Shown here piece after piece: positions 17,391 to 26,554 of a stretch of 64,000 nt of DNA. Under the pieces are notes generated by a model. That model worked only from the letters and a program-made list of their open reading frames with translations. It was not told the origin of the DNA and did no database searches. Position 1 is the first letter of the stretch, and the number at the start of each line of letters is the position of its first letter. Source of the stretch: Actinomadura graeca (lineage in GTDB: Bacteria; Actinomycetota; Actinomycetes; Streptosporangiales; Streptosporangiaceae); NCBI RefSeq assembly GCF_019175365.1, contig NZ_CP059572.1, positions 6,572,001 to 6,636,000 on the forward strand, given 5' to 3'. The translations under genes and the position numbers were made by a program.

Positions 17391-19438
17391 ATGCGCGTGC
17401 CCGGAAAGAGCCCGAATTCGATCTTCGCGCTGGGACGTTCATCGCCTTTACCGGCCGGATCGCTCGGGAGGCTCCGGGTTCCGCTGATGCCGCCGACCCT
17501 GCTCGTCGTCCTTTTCGTCATGGCTGTGGACATGCTCTTACCCACCCGTGCGCTGGCGGCCGGGGGAGAGACCGTCCTGTGCCAGTCGGGCAGTTACAGC
17601 TGCCTGTCGGGCACCGGTTACAGCGGGCAGAGCGTGTGGGGTTCATGGGGCCCCGGGCACAACTGTGTCAGCTACACAGCATATCGGCTGTCGGCGAACG
17701 GCGCGTCCAAACCCTGGGCGGGAGCGATCGGCAACGCGTCCGATTGGGACGAGAAGGCCCGCGGCGCGGGTGTCACCGTCGATGCCAATCCGGTGGTGGG
17801 TTCCATCGCACAGTGGGACGGCGGCTACGGCCATGTGGCCTATGTCGAGGTCGTCACCTCGGCGTACATCGAGATCAGCGAGGACTCCTACATCACCGAT
17901 GCCTACGGGTACTCCTCACGGCGGCGGATCGAGCGGTCCGCCGCCAAATTCGCCTCGGCGGAGTTCATCCACGTTCGGGATTCTCCCACCGAGACGCAAC
18001 AACAGCTCCCCGGCCAGGCTGGCGCGATCTCCGCTCTCCAGCACGGTTCACGCGTGAGCCTGCGCTGGGAGCGAACGCGGCCGACTACCAGGTGACGCGC
18101 AACGGGGTGGTCCTGGCCACCGTCACCGGGACGGGCTATCTGGATTCCCAGGCTTCGCCCGCGCAGGCGTACACCTATGCCGTCATCGCGCGGAACCAGA
18201 ACGGCGTCGCCCCGCCGACGAGCCTCTTCGTGCAGACGACCACCGAGTCCGGAGACCGTGCCTACTTGCGCACCGGTAATGGCCCGGCGATGTGTGCGCG
18301 TGCGGGTATCGCGTCGTCGCAGGCGTTGGTGTGTCATGTGTTGACGGGTGGTGGGTGGGTCACGTCGAATGCGCCGCCGGGTGATTGGGGTTATGACTCT
18401 GATCGTTCGTGGGTGGCGAATGGTGATGGGAGTGTGTCGTATTGTCGGCGGGTGGGGGTTCCGGGGGATCAGGTTCGGTGTGACACGTTCAATGGTTCGG
18501 GTTGGACGTCGGTGACGTCGTCGCATCTGGACGTGGGTTATCCCGACGGCCGCGTTTTCCTGCCGACCGCCAATGGCCCGGCGATGTGTGCGCGTGCGGG
18601 TATCGCGTCGTCGCAGGCGTTGGTGTGTCATGTGTTGACGGGTGGTGGGTGGGTCACGTCGAATGCGCCGCCGGGTGATTGGGGTTATGACTCTGATCGT
18701 TCGTGGGTGGCGAATGGTGATGGGAGTGTGTCGTATTGTCGGCGGGTGGGGGTTCCGGGGGATCAGGTTCGGTGTGACACGTTCAATGGTTCGGGTTGGA
18801 CGTCGGTGACGTCGTCGCATCTGGACGTGGGTTATCCCGACAACCGGGCTTTCCTGCCGACCGCCAATGGCCCGGCGATGTGTGCGCGTGCGGGTCTCGA
18901 GTCGTCGCAGACGCTGGTGTGCCATGTCCTGACCGGAAGTGGCTGGACGACCGTGAACGCGCCCGCCGGCGACTGGGGATATGCCGTCGACCGGGCATGG
19001 GTGCCCAACACCGATGGCACGGTGTCGTTCTGCCGCCGCGTCGGCGTGCCCGGTGACCAGGTCCGCTGTGACACCTTCAACGGCTCCGGGTGGACGTCGC
19101 TGACCTCCGCGCACCTCGACGTCGGCTATCCCGACAACCGGGCGTTCGTGGCGACCGGCGACGGACCCGCGATGTGCGGGCGTGCGGGGATTCCGTCCTC
19201 GCAGACGCTGGTGTGCCATGTCCTGACCGGGAACGGCTGGACGACTGCCAACGCGCCCGCCGGCGACTGGGGGTATGACTCCGACCGGGGCTGGCTCGCC
19301 AACGCCAACGGCACGGTGTCGTTCTGCCGCCGCGTCGGCGTGCCCGGTGACCAGGTCCGCTGTGACAGCTTCAACGGCTCCGGGTGGACGTCGCTGACCT
19401 CCGCGCACCTCGACGTCGGTTATCCCGACGCCTACTGA
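17391..19438 (+). pseudogene. Secreted CHAP-domain hydrolase with Fn3-like domain and four 98-residue repeats, broken by a frameshift
   Basis: AAGGAG at 17380-17385 sets the start at ATG 17391. The first frame encodes a signal peptide (hydrophobic TLLVVLFVMAVDML, then ALAAGG) and a CHAP amidase/endopeptidase domain (Cys in HNCVSYTAYRL, His in YGHVAYVE). It then enters an Fn3-like domain (GSRVSLRWE) and hits a stop at 18093-18095. The frame starting with ANAADYQVTRNG from about 18071 completes the Fn3 domain and runs on through four tandem 98-residue repeats to TGA 19436-19438. Restoring one base near 18071 (GAG-GCG instead of GAGCG) joins the halves perfectly. Either the gene is recently broken or a base was lost in assembly. 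Predicted role: peptidoglycan cleavage, with the Cys-paired repeats as a wall or sugar-binding module. Confidence 0.8.
18278..19438 (+). repeat. Four tandem 294-base (98-residue) repeats
   Basis: The repeat starts recur at 18278, 18572, 18866 and 19160, exactly 294 bases apart. Repeats 1 and 2 are identical over roughly 270 bases and use many T-ending and GT-rich codons. Repeats 3 and 4 encode similar protein with the normal G/C-ending codons. Each 98-residue unit is itself two related halves of about 49 residues (pattern C-x-R-x-G, then C, then GW, then GY), giving eight half-repeats with paired cysteines. Confidence 0.92.
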
Positions 19439-19455
19439 TCACACCCGCGGAGCAA

Positions 19456-19490
19456 CCACCCTGTCTCGCCCGGACGGCGAGGCGGGGTGG
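19456..19490 (+). terminator. Terminator after the CHAP-hydrolase gene
   Basis: A 15-bp stem (CCACCCTGTCTCGCC with GGCGAGGCGGGGTGG, two non-Watson-Crick pairs) over a 5-base loop, followed by CTTTGT, 18 bases after the stop. Confidence 0.75.
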
Positions 19491-19858
19491 CTTTGTGGGT
19501 GAGCCGCCATCATGATCGTGATTACTCTGCGTGATGGTCGTGTGGCGGGTCGGCGGGGGGTGCGGGTCATGCCTGGGAACGCTCGTCTCGATTCCGTTCG
19601 GCCATAACGACTGGTTATGGAAGCCGGGCGGTGCGGGGGGCGGTTTCGGGTCTAAAGTCTGTGGTCAGGGTCACATGCAGGTCTGCTTGTTATGTATGTC
19701 ACAGCGCCCGGCAGGTGGCGTAGGGTCGCTTCGCTGGAAGCGCACACGAGGCGTCACCGCCCGCATGCGGCAGGCCCCGGCCGAGGCGCGACGGCCGCAT
19801 GGGTGCGCTCGGACCCGTGGTACGGGGACACGACGACCCGAGCTCAGGAGAGCGATCG
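19491..19858 (+). other. Leader and promoter region of the Sdh1-type operon
   Basis: About 370 bases without a convincing gene. TAAAGT at 19653-19658 and TATGTA/TATGTC near 19691-19700 fit actinobacterial -10 boxes. GTCACATGC and TATGTCACA flank about 20 bases here and could be a regulator site. I cannot assign a start point. The long leader suggests that operon expression is regulated. Confidence 0.35.
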
Positions 19859-20689
19859 ATGAGCACTGTGGAGGCGCCGGCCAAATCGCGCGCCCAGATC
19901 AAGGAACGCACGCTCCGGAAGGACAACTGGCGCCTCTATCCGATCACCACGTTCGTGATCTTCACGGCGTGGGTGGTCTACGCGACCGTCCGGGCGTTCT
20001 GGGGTTCCGCCTTCTACGTCCCGGAGTACCACTATCTGACGCCGTTCTACTCGCCGTGCCTGAACGAGATCTGCAACAACGTCACGGTGGACGGGCACAC
20101 CGGCGACGCGGCGGAGTTCGGCACGTTCCTCCCGGCCGGGACGAGGGGCTGGATCCCCTTCGCGGCGATCTCGCTGCCGTTCCTGCTGCTGTTCCGGCTG
20201 ACCTGCTACTACTACCGCAAGGCGTACTACAGGTCGTTCTGGGCGGCGCCCACCGCGTGCGCGGTGCGGGAGCCGCACGCCAAGTACACCGGGGAGCGCC
20301 GTTTCCCGCTGATCGGCCAGAACCTGCACCGCTACTTCTGGATGGCCGCCTTCCTCATCTCCCTCATCAACACGTGGGACGCGGTCCGCGCCTTCCACGG
20401 GAAGGACGGCGGTTTCGGCATCGGGCTCGGAACCGTCATCCTGGTCGCGAACGTGGTGCTGCTCTGGCTGTACACGCTGTCGTGCCACTCGTGCCGGCAC
20501 ATCGTCGGCGGGCGGTTGAAGAACTTCTCCAAGCACCCCGTCCGGTACCGGATGTGGGGATGGGTGTCCAAGATCAACCAGCGGCACGGCATGTACGCCC
20601 TGATCACGCTGGGGTCGCTGGTGGCGGCCGATCTGTACGTCGCGCTGGTGGCCGGCGGCACCATCTCCGACCTGCGCATCGTCAACTGA
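19859..20689 (+). CDS. sdhC: Succinate dehydrogenase membrane anchor, Sdh1 type
   Basis: This 276-residue membrane protein starts at ATG 19859, with CAGGAG upstream (19845-19850). Five or so hydrophobic segments are visible (ITTFVIFTAWVVYATVRAF, FAAISLPFLLLFRL, FWMAAFLISLINTW, VILVANVVLLWLYTL, YALITLGSLVAADLYVAL), with His-rich patches such as NLHRYFW and LSCHSCRHIVGG. Its length, and the single fused anchor in front of sdhA and sdhB, match the mycobacterial Sdh1 operon (Rv0249c-Rv0247c order). The complex oxidises succinate and passes electrons to menaquinone; Sdh1 enzymes are thought to work with high-potential terminal oxidases. sdhA begins 12 bases downstream. Confidence 0.87.
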   Translation: MSTVEAPAKSRAQIKERTLRKDNWRLYPITTFVIFTAWVVYATVRAFWGSAFYVPEYHYLTPFYSPCLNEICNNVTVDGHTGDAAEFGTFLPAGTRGWIPFAAISLPFLLLFRLTCYYYRKAYYRSFWAAPTACAVREPHAKYTGERRFPLIGQNLHRYFWMAAFLISLINTWDAVRAFHGKDGGFGIGLGTVILVANVVLLWLYTLSCHSCRHIVGGRLKNFSKHPVRYRMWGWVSKINQRHGMYALITLGSLVAADLYVALVAGGTISDLRIVN

Positions 20690-20701
20690 GGCCAAGGGAT
20701 C

Positions 20702-22636
20702 ATGACTGAGATCGAGAGGCACGCCTACGACGTCGTGGTGATCGGCGCCGGCGGCGCCGGGCTGCGGGCGGCGATCGAGGCCCGCCTCCAGGGCAAGAAG
20801 ACGGCGGTCATCTCCAAATCGCTGTTCGGCAAGGCGCACACGGTGATGGCCGAGGGCGGCGCCGCCGCGGCGATGGGGAACGTCAACCCCAACGACAACT
20901 GGCAGGTGCACTTCCGCGACACCATGCGCGGCGGCAAGTTCCTGAACAACTGGCGGATGGCCGAGCTGCACGCCAAGGAGGCGCCCGACCGTGTCTGGGA
21001 GCTGGAGCACTGGGGCGCGCTGTTCGACCGCACCAAGGACGGCAAGATCAGCCAGCGCAACTTCGGCGGGCACGAGTACCCGCGGCTGGCGCATGTCGGC
21101 GACCGGACGGGCCTGGAGCTGATCCGCACCGCGCAGCAGAAGATCGTCGCGCTGCAGCAGGAGGACCACCGCGACCACGGCGACTACGACGCCCGGCTCA
21201 AGGTGTGGGCGGAGACGACGGTCACGCGGCTGCTGAAGGACGGCGACCGCATCTGCGGCGCGTTCGCCTACGTCCGCGAGACCGGGAAGTTCGTGGTGTT
21301 CGAGGCGCCGGCGGTGGTGCTGGCCACCGGCGGCATCGGCAAGGCGTTCAAGGTCACGTCGAACTCCTGGGAGTACACCGGCGACGGGCACTCGCTGGCC
21401 CTGCTGGCGGGCGCGACGCTGCTGAACATGGAGTTCGTGCAGTTCCACCCCACCGGGATGGTCTGGCCGCCGTCCGTCAAGGGCATCCTCGTGACCGAGT
21501 CGGTGCGCGGTGACCGGGGCGTCCTCAAGAACTCCGACGGCAAGCGCTTCATGTTCGAGTACATCCCCGAGGTGTTCAAGTCCCAGTACGCGACCACCGA
21601 GGAGGAGGGCGACCGCTGGTACGACGACCCGGACAACAACAAGCGGCCGCCCGAGCTGCTGCCCCGCGACGAGGTCGCCCGGGCCATCAACTCCGAGGTC
21701 AAGGCCGGTCGCGGATCGCCGCACGGCGGTGTGTTCCTCACCGTCGTCGACCGCATGCCGGGCGGCGCCGCCGAGATCGTCCAGCGGCTCCCGTCGATGC
21801 ACCACCAGTTCAAGGAGCTGGCGGACGTCGACATCACCAAGGAGGCCATGGAGGTCGGCCCGACCTGCCACTACGTCATGGGCGGCGTCGAGGTCGACCC
21901 GGACACGGCGGCGGCGCTGGTCCCGGGGCTGTTCGCCGCGGGCGAGGTCGCGGGCGGCATGCACGGCTCGAACCGGCTCGGCGGCAACTCGCTGACCGAC
22001 CTGCTCGTGTTCGGGCGGCGGGCCGGGCTCGGCGCGTCCGAGTACGTCGACTCGCTGGCCGAACGTCCCGTGGTGTCGGACGAGACGGTCCAGGCCGCGG
22101 CGGACGAGGCGCTGGCCCCGTTCGCGCGCAAGGGCGGCGAGAACCCCTACGCCGTCCACGCCGAGCTCCAGCAGACGATGAACGACCTGGTCGGCATCAT
22201 CCGCAAGGAGGGTGAGCTGGAGCAGGCCCTGGAGTCCCTGGACAAGCTCCGCGACCGCGTCGCGAACGTCGGCGTCGAGCCCGTCGCGGTCAACGACGGC
22301 CGGGGCTACCACCCGGGCTGGCACCTCGCGCTGGACCTGCGCAACATGCTGATCGTGTCGGAGGCCATCGCCAAGGCCGCGCTGGAGCGGCAGGAGAGCC
22401 GCGGCGGCCACACCCGCGACGACTATCCGGGCATGTCGCCGGAATGGCGCAAGGTCAACCTCGTCTGCCGGCTGGCCGGCGACCCCTCCTCGCCGCGGGT
22501 CGAGCTCAGGCGGCAGCCCATGGAGCCGATGCGGGACGACCTGATCAGGCTGTTCGAGGGCGACGAGCTGAAGAAGTACCTCACCGCCGAGGAACTGCCC
22601 GCCCAGGTGGCGGGGAAGCAGGAGGGCGACCGATGA
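20702..22636 (+). CDS. sdhA: Succinate dehydrogenase flavoprotein subunit, Sdh1 type
   Basis: A 644-residue protein. The Rossmann FAD motif VVIGAGGAGLRAAIEA is at the N-terminus. The covalent-FAD histidine lies in GKAHTVMAEGG. Further FAD/substrate motifs are HPTGMVWPP, SVRGDRGVLKN and GEVAGGMHGSNRLGGNSL, with the C-terminal helical domain complete. Position in the operon and sequence style match the Rv0248c-type subunit rather than the second flavoprotein of this window at 30814-32751. It oxidises succinate to fumarate. The stop overlaps the sdhB start (ATGA at 22633-22636). Confidence 0.95.
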   Translation: MTEIERHAYDVVVIGAGGAGLRAAIEARLQGKKTAVISKSLFGKAHTVMAEGGAAAAMGNVNPNDNWQVHFRDTMRGGKFLNNWRMAELHAKEAPDRVWELEHWGALFDRTKDGKISQRNFGGHEYPRLAHVGDRTGLELIRTAQQKIVALQQEDHRDHGDYDARLKVWAETTVTRLLKDGDRICGAFAYVRETGKFVVFEAPAVVLATGGIGKAFKVTSNSWEYTGDGHSLALLAGATLLNMEFVQFHPTGMVWPPSVKGILVTESVRGDRGVLKNSDGKRFMFEYIPEVFKSQYATTEEEGDRWYDDPDNNKRPPELLPRDEVARAINSEVKAGRGSPHGGVFLTVVDRMPGGAAEIVQRLPSMHHQFKELADVDITKEAMEVGPTCHYVMGGVEVDPDTAAALVPGLFAAGEVAGGMHGSNRLGGNSLTDLLVFGRRAGLGASEYVDSLAERPVVSDETVQAAADEALAPFARKGGENPYAVHAELQQTMNDLVGIIRKEGELEQALESLDKLRDRVANVGVEPVAVNDGRGYHPGWHLALDLRNMLIVSEAIAKAALERQESRGGHTRDDYPGMSPEWRKVNLVCRLAGDPSSPRVELRRQPMEPMRDDLIRLFEGDELKKYLTAEELPAQVAGKQEGDR

Positions 22637-23403
22637 GCTACGAGGCCAAGTTCCGGGTCTGGCGCGGCGACGAGGGCGACGGCGAGCTCAAGGACTACGC
22701 CGTCGAGGTGAACGAGGGCGAGGTCGTCCTCGACATCATCCACCGGCTGCAGGCCACGCAGGCGCCCGACCTCGCCGTCCGGTGGAACTGCAAGGCCGGC
22801 AAGTGCGGATCGTGCTCGGCGGAGATCAACGGCCTGCCGCGGCTGCTGTGCATGACGCGGATGTCGACGTTCGAGCCGGACGAGACCATCACGGTCACGC
22901 CCGTCCGCACGTTCCCGGTGATCCGCGACCTCGTCACGGACGTGTCGTTCAACTACGAGAAGGCGCGGCAGATCCCCTCGTTCGACCCGGGAGACGTGCA
23001 GCCGGGCGAGTTCCGCATGCAGCAGGTGGACGTCGAGCGCTCGCAGGAGTTCCGCAAGTGCATCGAGTGCTTCCTGTGCAACAACGTCTGCCACGTGATC
23101 CGCGACCACGAGGAGAACAAGCCCGGCTTCGCGGGCCCGCGCTTCCTCATGCGGATCGCCGAGCTGGAGATGCACCCGGCGGACGCCGCGGACCGGCGTG
23201 AGATCGCGCAGGAGGACCACGGCCTCGGCTTCTGCAACATCACCAAGTGCTGCACCGAGGTCTGCCCCGAGCACATCAAGATCACCGACAACGCCCTCAT
23301 CCCGATGAAGGAGCGCGTGGTGGGCCGCCGCTACGACCCGGTGGTCTGGCTCGGCAGCAAGCTGGGCATCGTCAAGAAGGGCCAGGACACCCCGTCCGCC
23401 TGA
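22633..23403 (+). CDS. sdhB: Succinate dehydrogenase iron-sulfur subunit, Sdh1 type
   Basis: A 256-residue protein from ATG 22633, coupled to sdhA. The [2Fe-2S] ligands are in CKAGKCGSCSAEINGLPRLLC (first 20 residues of the loop plus the last Cys). The [4Fe-4S] and [3Fe-4S] ligands are in CIECFLCNNVCH and CNITKCCTEVCPEHIK. All three clusters look intact, so electrons can pass from FAD to the quinone site in the anchor. Longer in-frame starts lie inside sdhA. The operon ends at the hairpin at 23423-23451. Confidence 0.95.
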   Translation: MSYEAKFRVWRGDEGDGELKDYAVEVNEGEVVLDIIHRLQATQAPDLAVRWNCKAGKCGSCSAEINGLPRLLCMTRMSTFEPDETITVTPVRTFPVIRDLVTDVSFNYEKARQIPSFDPGDVQPGEFRMQQVDVERSQEFRKCIECFLCNNVCHVIRDHEENKPGFAGPRFLMRIAELEMHPADAADRREIAQEDHGLGFCNITKCCTEVCPEHIKITDNALIPMKERVVGRRYDPVVWLGSKLGIVKKGQDTPSA

Positions 23404-23422
23404 TTCCCCGATCACGACCCGA

Positions 23423-23451
23423 CGCCCCCCTGCGCGCTGCGCCGGGGGGCG
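23423..23451 (+). terminator. Terminator of the Sdh1-type operon
   Basis: CGCCCCCC pairs with GGGGGGCG over a 13-base GC-rich loop, 20 bases after the sdhB stop. There is no U-tract. Confidence 0.6.
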
Positions 23452-23539
23452 CCGGTGTTCCGGGGGACGACGCGATGAGTTCCAGCGGGGCGGCCGGTCT
23501 GTATGAGGGACGGCACATCGACGACCCAGGGGGAGAGCC

Positions 23540-24436
23540 GTGACGCAGACGACGAGGGGCGCCGTGCCCGAGATCGGCAGCGTGCTGCTGGCCAGCGCGG
23601 AGCCCGGCCGGTTGCGCGCCTGGTACGAGACGGCGTTCGGGGTGACCGCCGACATGGACGGGTTCCTGCGCCTGGGCGGAGTCGGGCTGCTCGTGGACGG
23701 GCGCGACGACGTGGCGGGCAAGGCGGTGGAACCGTCGCGGGTGATCCTCAACTTCCACGTCGACGACGCGCGCAGCGTGGCGCGGCACCTCGACGCGATG
23801 GGGGTGGCGTGGCTGGCCCCGCTGGAGTACCGGGACCAGGCGGGGGCCTGGTTCGGGACGGTCATCGACCCGGACGGCAACCACGTCCAGATCATCGAGC
23901 TGACGGACGCCTACTGGGTGGCGCGCCAGGAGCGTGCCGAGCGTGCCGAGCAGGCCGAGCGCGTCGAGCAGGCCGAGGGCGCGGCGCGTGGTGAGGGACG
24001 GCAGGACGCGTGGTCGCTCGCGGACGCCTCGGTCTCGTCCCGGCTGCCTGCGCAGGATCTCGACCGCGCGAGGCGGTTCTACGCCGAGAAACTGGGACTG
24101 GAGCCGGTGGAGACACGGCCCGGCGGGTTGCGTTACGAGACCCGCAGTGGCGGCTTCTCGGTGTTCCAGTCGGCGGGACGGCCGTCCGGCGGGCACACCC
24201 AGATGGGCTGGCGTGTCGACGACATCGAGGCGGCGGTCGCGGAGATGCGGCGGCGCGGGGTGGTCTTCGAGGACGTGGACGTCCCCGGCCTGCGCACCGT
24301 GGACGGGATCGCCGAGGTCACCGGGAACTACCCGTCCGCCGGTGGACGAGGCGAACGGGCCGCATGGTTCCGTGACAGCGAAGGCAACCTGCACGGCATC
24401 GGCCAGCCCATTCTCGGGACCGGCCAGGACGGCTAG
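23540..24436 (+). CDS. Two-domain VOC (glyoxalase/bleomycin-resistance fold) protein
   Basis: A 298-residue protein from GTG 23540, with GGGGAGAG just upstream. Residues about 10-130 and 165-290 are each a VOC domain (VLLASAEPGRLRAWYETAFG, then DPDGNHVQIIEL; SSRLPAQDLDRARRFYAEKL, then DSEGNLHGIGQP). They are joined by a Glu/Arg/Ala-rich helical linker of about 30 residues with ERAEQ-type repeats. The fold supports metal-dependent isomerases, dioxygenases or drug-binding proteins; the substrate cannot be told. It stands alone between the sdh terminator and the Crp/Fnr gene. Confidence 0.85.
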   Translation: MTQTTRGAVPEIGSVLLASAEPGRLRAWYETAFGVTADMDGFLRLGGVGLLVDGRDDVAGKAVEPSRVILNFHVDDARSVARHLDAMGVAWLAPLEYRDQAGAWFGTVIDPDGNHVQIIELTDAYWVARQERAERAEQAERVEQAEGAARGEGRQDAWSLADASVSSRLPAQDLDRARRFYAEKLGLEPVETRPGGLRYETRSGGFSVFQSAGRPSGGHTQMGWRVDDIEAAVAEMRRRGVVFEDVDVPGLRTVDGIAEVTGNYPSAGGRGERAAWFRDSEGNLHGIGQPILGTGQDG

Positions 24437-24674
24437 GGGCGCGGACGGTGTCGGGACACCACAGCGGGCGGCGCGCCCCCGGACCGCCGCCCGCCGTACC
24501 GCCGTTCCCCAATGAACGCCGTGGCCGCTGGGCGACCTCTCGGCCGCACACGCCGGGTCCAACCTTCGCGCACCTCTAGGACGGCGAACAGGGAGAAGTG
24601 CACACAACGCGTGACGCATTCGTGATTCCTCACCGGGTGACACATGGAACCTCGTTCCCTTTAGCGTGGGGGAC

Positions 24675-25469
24675 ATGAGCGCCCTTGAACCGGGCTCGTT
24701 CCTCGCCGAACTCACTCCGGCGGAACGCGTCGAGCTGGAATCACGCGGTCGCGTCCGTGACTTCGACCGGGGGGAGACACTGTTCATCGAAGGGGAGCAG
24801 TCCAGCTGGATCGCCGTCCTGCTCAAAGGGCGGGTCAAGGCGTTCTCCTACCGTGAGCACGGCGGGGAGGCGCTGCTGGCGGTGCGCGGGCCCGGCGCGC
24901 TGCTGGGGGAGCTCGCCGCCATCGACGGGTTCCCCCGTTCGGCGACGGTCGCGGCGCTGGAGCCGGCGCAGGCGCTCGCCGTGACGGCCGAGGAGTTCAT
25001 GGCGTTCCTCCAGGCGCATGGGCGCGTGTCCATCCTCATCATGCGGACGCTGTGCCAGCGCTGGCGCGACGCCGACCGCAAACGTGTCGAGTTCGGCATG
25101 TTCGACGCGACCGGACGCGTGGCGCAGCGGCTCGTGGAACTGGCCGAGCGGTTCGGCGTGCCGTACGAGCGGCACGGCGCGGCGGGCGGCGGCGTGGCCG
25201 GCGCGGGCCCGGCGGGCGGCGGGGGTCCGGCGGGCGGCGGGGGCCTGGCGGGCGGCGGCGTGAACGGGCAGGCGGGGGCGGATCCGGCCGGTCAGAGCGT
25301 CCGCATCACGCTGAACCTGTCGCAGGAGGAGCTGGCGGGCTGGGTGGGGGCGTCGCGGGAGGCCGTCAGCAAGGCGCTGCGCACGCTCCGCCGCCACGGG
25401 TGGATCGAGACGGGACGGCGGCGCGTCATCGTCCACGACCTCCAGGCCCTCCGGCGGCACGCCAAGTGA
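24675..25469 (+). CDS. Crp/Fnr-family transcription regulator with Gly/Ala-rich insert
   Basis: A 264-residue protein from ATG 24675; an in-frame GTG at 24666 is possible but lies within a probable -10 box TAGCGT (24662-24667), so the mRNA may be leaderless. An N-terminal cyclic-nucleotide-binding-type beta barrel covers about 10-120 (RGETLFIEGEQSS, GALLGELAAIDGFPRSATV). The dimer helix follows, and a winged HTH is at about 210-260 (LSQEELAGWVGASREAVSKA). Between them about 40 residues of Gly/Ala/Pro repeats (GPAGGGG units, about 168-210) replace the usual short hinge, which is unusual for this family. There is no Fnr-type cysteine set, so the effector is more likely a nucleotide or none. Confidence 0.88.
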   Translation: MSALEPGSFLAELTPAERVELESRGRVRDFDRGETLFIEGEQSSWIAVLLKGRVKAFSYREHGGEALLAVRGPGALLGELAAIDGFPRSATVAALEPAQALAVTAEEFMAFLQAHGRVSILIMRTLCQRWRDADRKRVEFGMFDATGRVAQRLVELAERFGVPYERHGAAGGGVAGAGPAGGGGPAGGGGLAGGGVNGQAGADPAGQSVRITLNLSQEELAGWVGASREAVSKALRTLRRHGWIETGRRRVIVHDLQALRRHAK

Positions 25470-25550
25470 TCCCCGGCGCGGGGGGCTGAACAGCCCGAAC
25501 GGGACGGGCGGCTACAAGCGGCCCGAAGCGTGACCCGTACTCTGTGCAGG

Positions 25551-26549
25551 ATGCAGTTGCAGCAGCTCGCCTACTTCGTCGCGGTCGCGGAGGTACGCCA
25601 CTTCACCCAGGCCGCCGAGCTGCTGCATGTGGCGCAGCCGTCGCTGTCCAAGCAGATCCGCGCCCTGGAGACCGAGCTGAACGTCTCCCTCTTCAGCCGC
25701 GCCAGGGGGAACATCACGCTGACCCCGGCGGGGGAGGCGCTGCTGCCGCTGGCCAAGCGGATCCTCGCCGACGTCGACACCGCGCGGGTGGAGGTGCAGG
25801 AGCTGGCCGGGCTCAGGCGCGGGCGGGTGCGCCTCGGCGCGACGCCGTCCCTGTGCGCGGGGCTGCTGGCCGACGTCCTGCGGCGCTTCCACGACGCCTA
25901 CCCGGGAATCCAGCTGCTGGTCGAGGAGGGCGGCTCGCGCGACCTCGTCCGGGAGCTGACCCGCGGTTCGCTGGACATGGCCCTGGTGATCCTGCCGCTG
26001 CACGGGGATCCGCCGCTGGACACCACCCCGATACTGCGCGAGTACCTCGTGGTCGCCTCGCCCGCCGGTCCGGGCGTGGGCGAGCGGGCGTCCAGGGCCG
26101 CGCATGTGCCCCGCCGGTCGTTCCTGCGCATCGAGGACCTGCGGAACCGTCCGCTGGTGATGTTCCGGCCCGGCTACGACCTGCGCGAAGCGACCATCAG
26201 CGCGTGCAGGGCGGCCGGTTTCGAGCCGAAGTTCGCCGTGGAGGGCGGCGAGATGGACGCCGTGCTGCGGTTCGTCGAGGCGGGCCTCGGGATCGCGGTC
26301 GTCCCGAGCATGGTCCTCGCCGGGCGGCCCGGGCTGCGCGGGACCCCTCTCGTCCTGGACGGTGAGGACGAGGCGACGCGGCGCCACCACGGCCCGGGCC
26401 TGCTCCGGACGATCGCGCTGGCCCACCGCAAGGACGTGGAGCTGACCCACGCGGCGCGCGCCTTCCAGGACACTCTGGAGACGTTCCTCGTCGAGGCGGG
26501 TCTTGCGGGAAGCCTCCCGGCAGGGGTCGAGAACCTCGTCAACGCCTGA
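25551..26549 (+). CDS. LysR-family transcription regulator
   Basis: This 332-residue regulator has a typical N-terminal winged HTH (MQLQQLAYFVAVAEVRHFTQ, then LHVAQPSLSKQIRALE), a linker helix, and an effector-binding domain from about 90. The ATG at 25551 gives the family's canonical start. Its stop is only 5 bases from the stop of the convergent MFS gene, so the pair may be a regulator and its target carrier although they face each other. The effector is unknown. An ATAG-N7-CTAT LysR-type dyad lies about 7 kb away, ahead of the second sdh operon, but no direct link is shown. Confidence 0.9.
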   Translation: MQLQQLAYFVAVAEVRHFTQAAELLHVAQPSLSKQIRALETELNVSLFSRARGNITLTPAGEALLPLAKRILADVDTARVEVQELAGLRRGRVRLGATPSLCAGLLADVLRRFHDAYPGIQLLVEEGGSRDLVRELTRGSLDMALVILPLHGDPPLDTTPILREYLVVASPAGPGVGERASRAAHVPRRSFLRIEDLRNRPLVMFRPGYDLREATISACRAAGFEPKFAVEGGEMDAVLRFVEAGLGIAVVPSMVLAGRPGLRGTPLVLDGEDEATRRHHGPGLLRTIALAHRKDVELTHAARAFQDTLETFLVEAGLAGSLPAGVENLVNA

Positions 26550-26554
26550 GGCGG

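Noticed and set aside
17903..19408. Minus-strand 501-residue frame rich in Arg/His/Thr repeats
   Set aside because: Antisense of the repeat array; its internal repeats merely mirror the real ones.
17300..19438. Single 712-residue frame starting MSNSVLSCQ
   Set aside because: Its first 250 residues are out of frame with the CHAP domain and lack coding bias; only the part after about 18071 is real.
19844..22411. 855-residue minus-strand frame over sdhC/sdhA
   Set aside because: Antisense shadow of conserved sdh genes; no domain.
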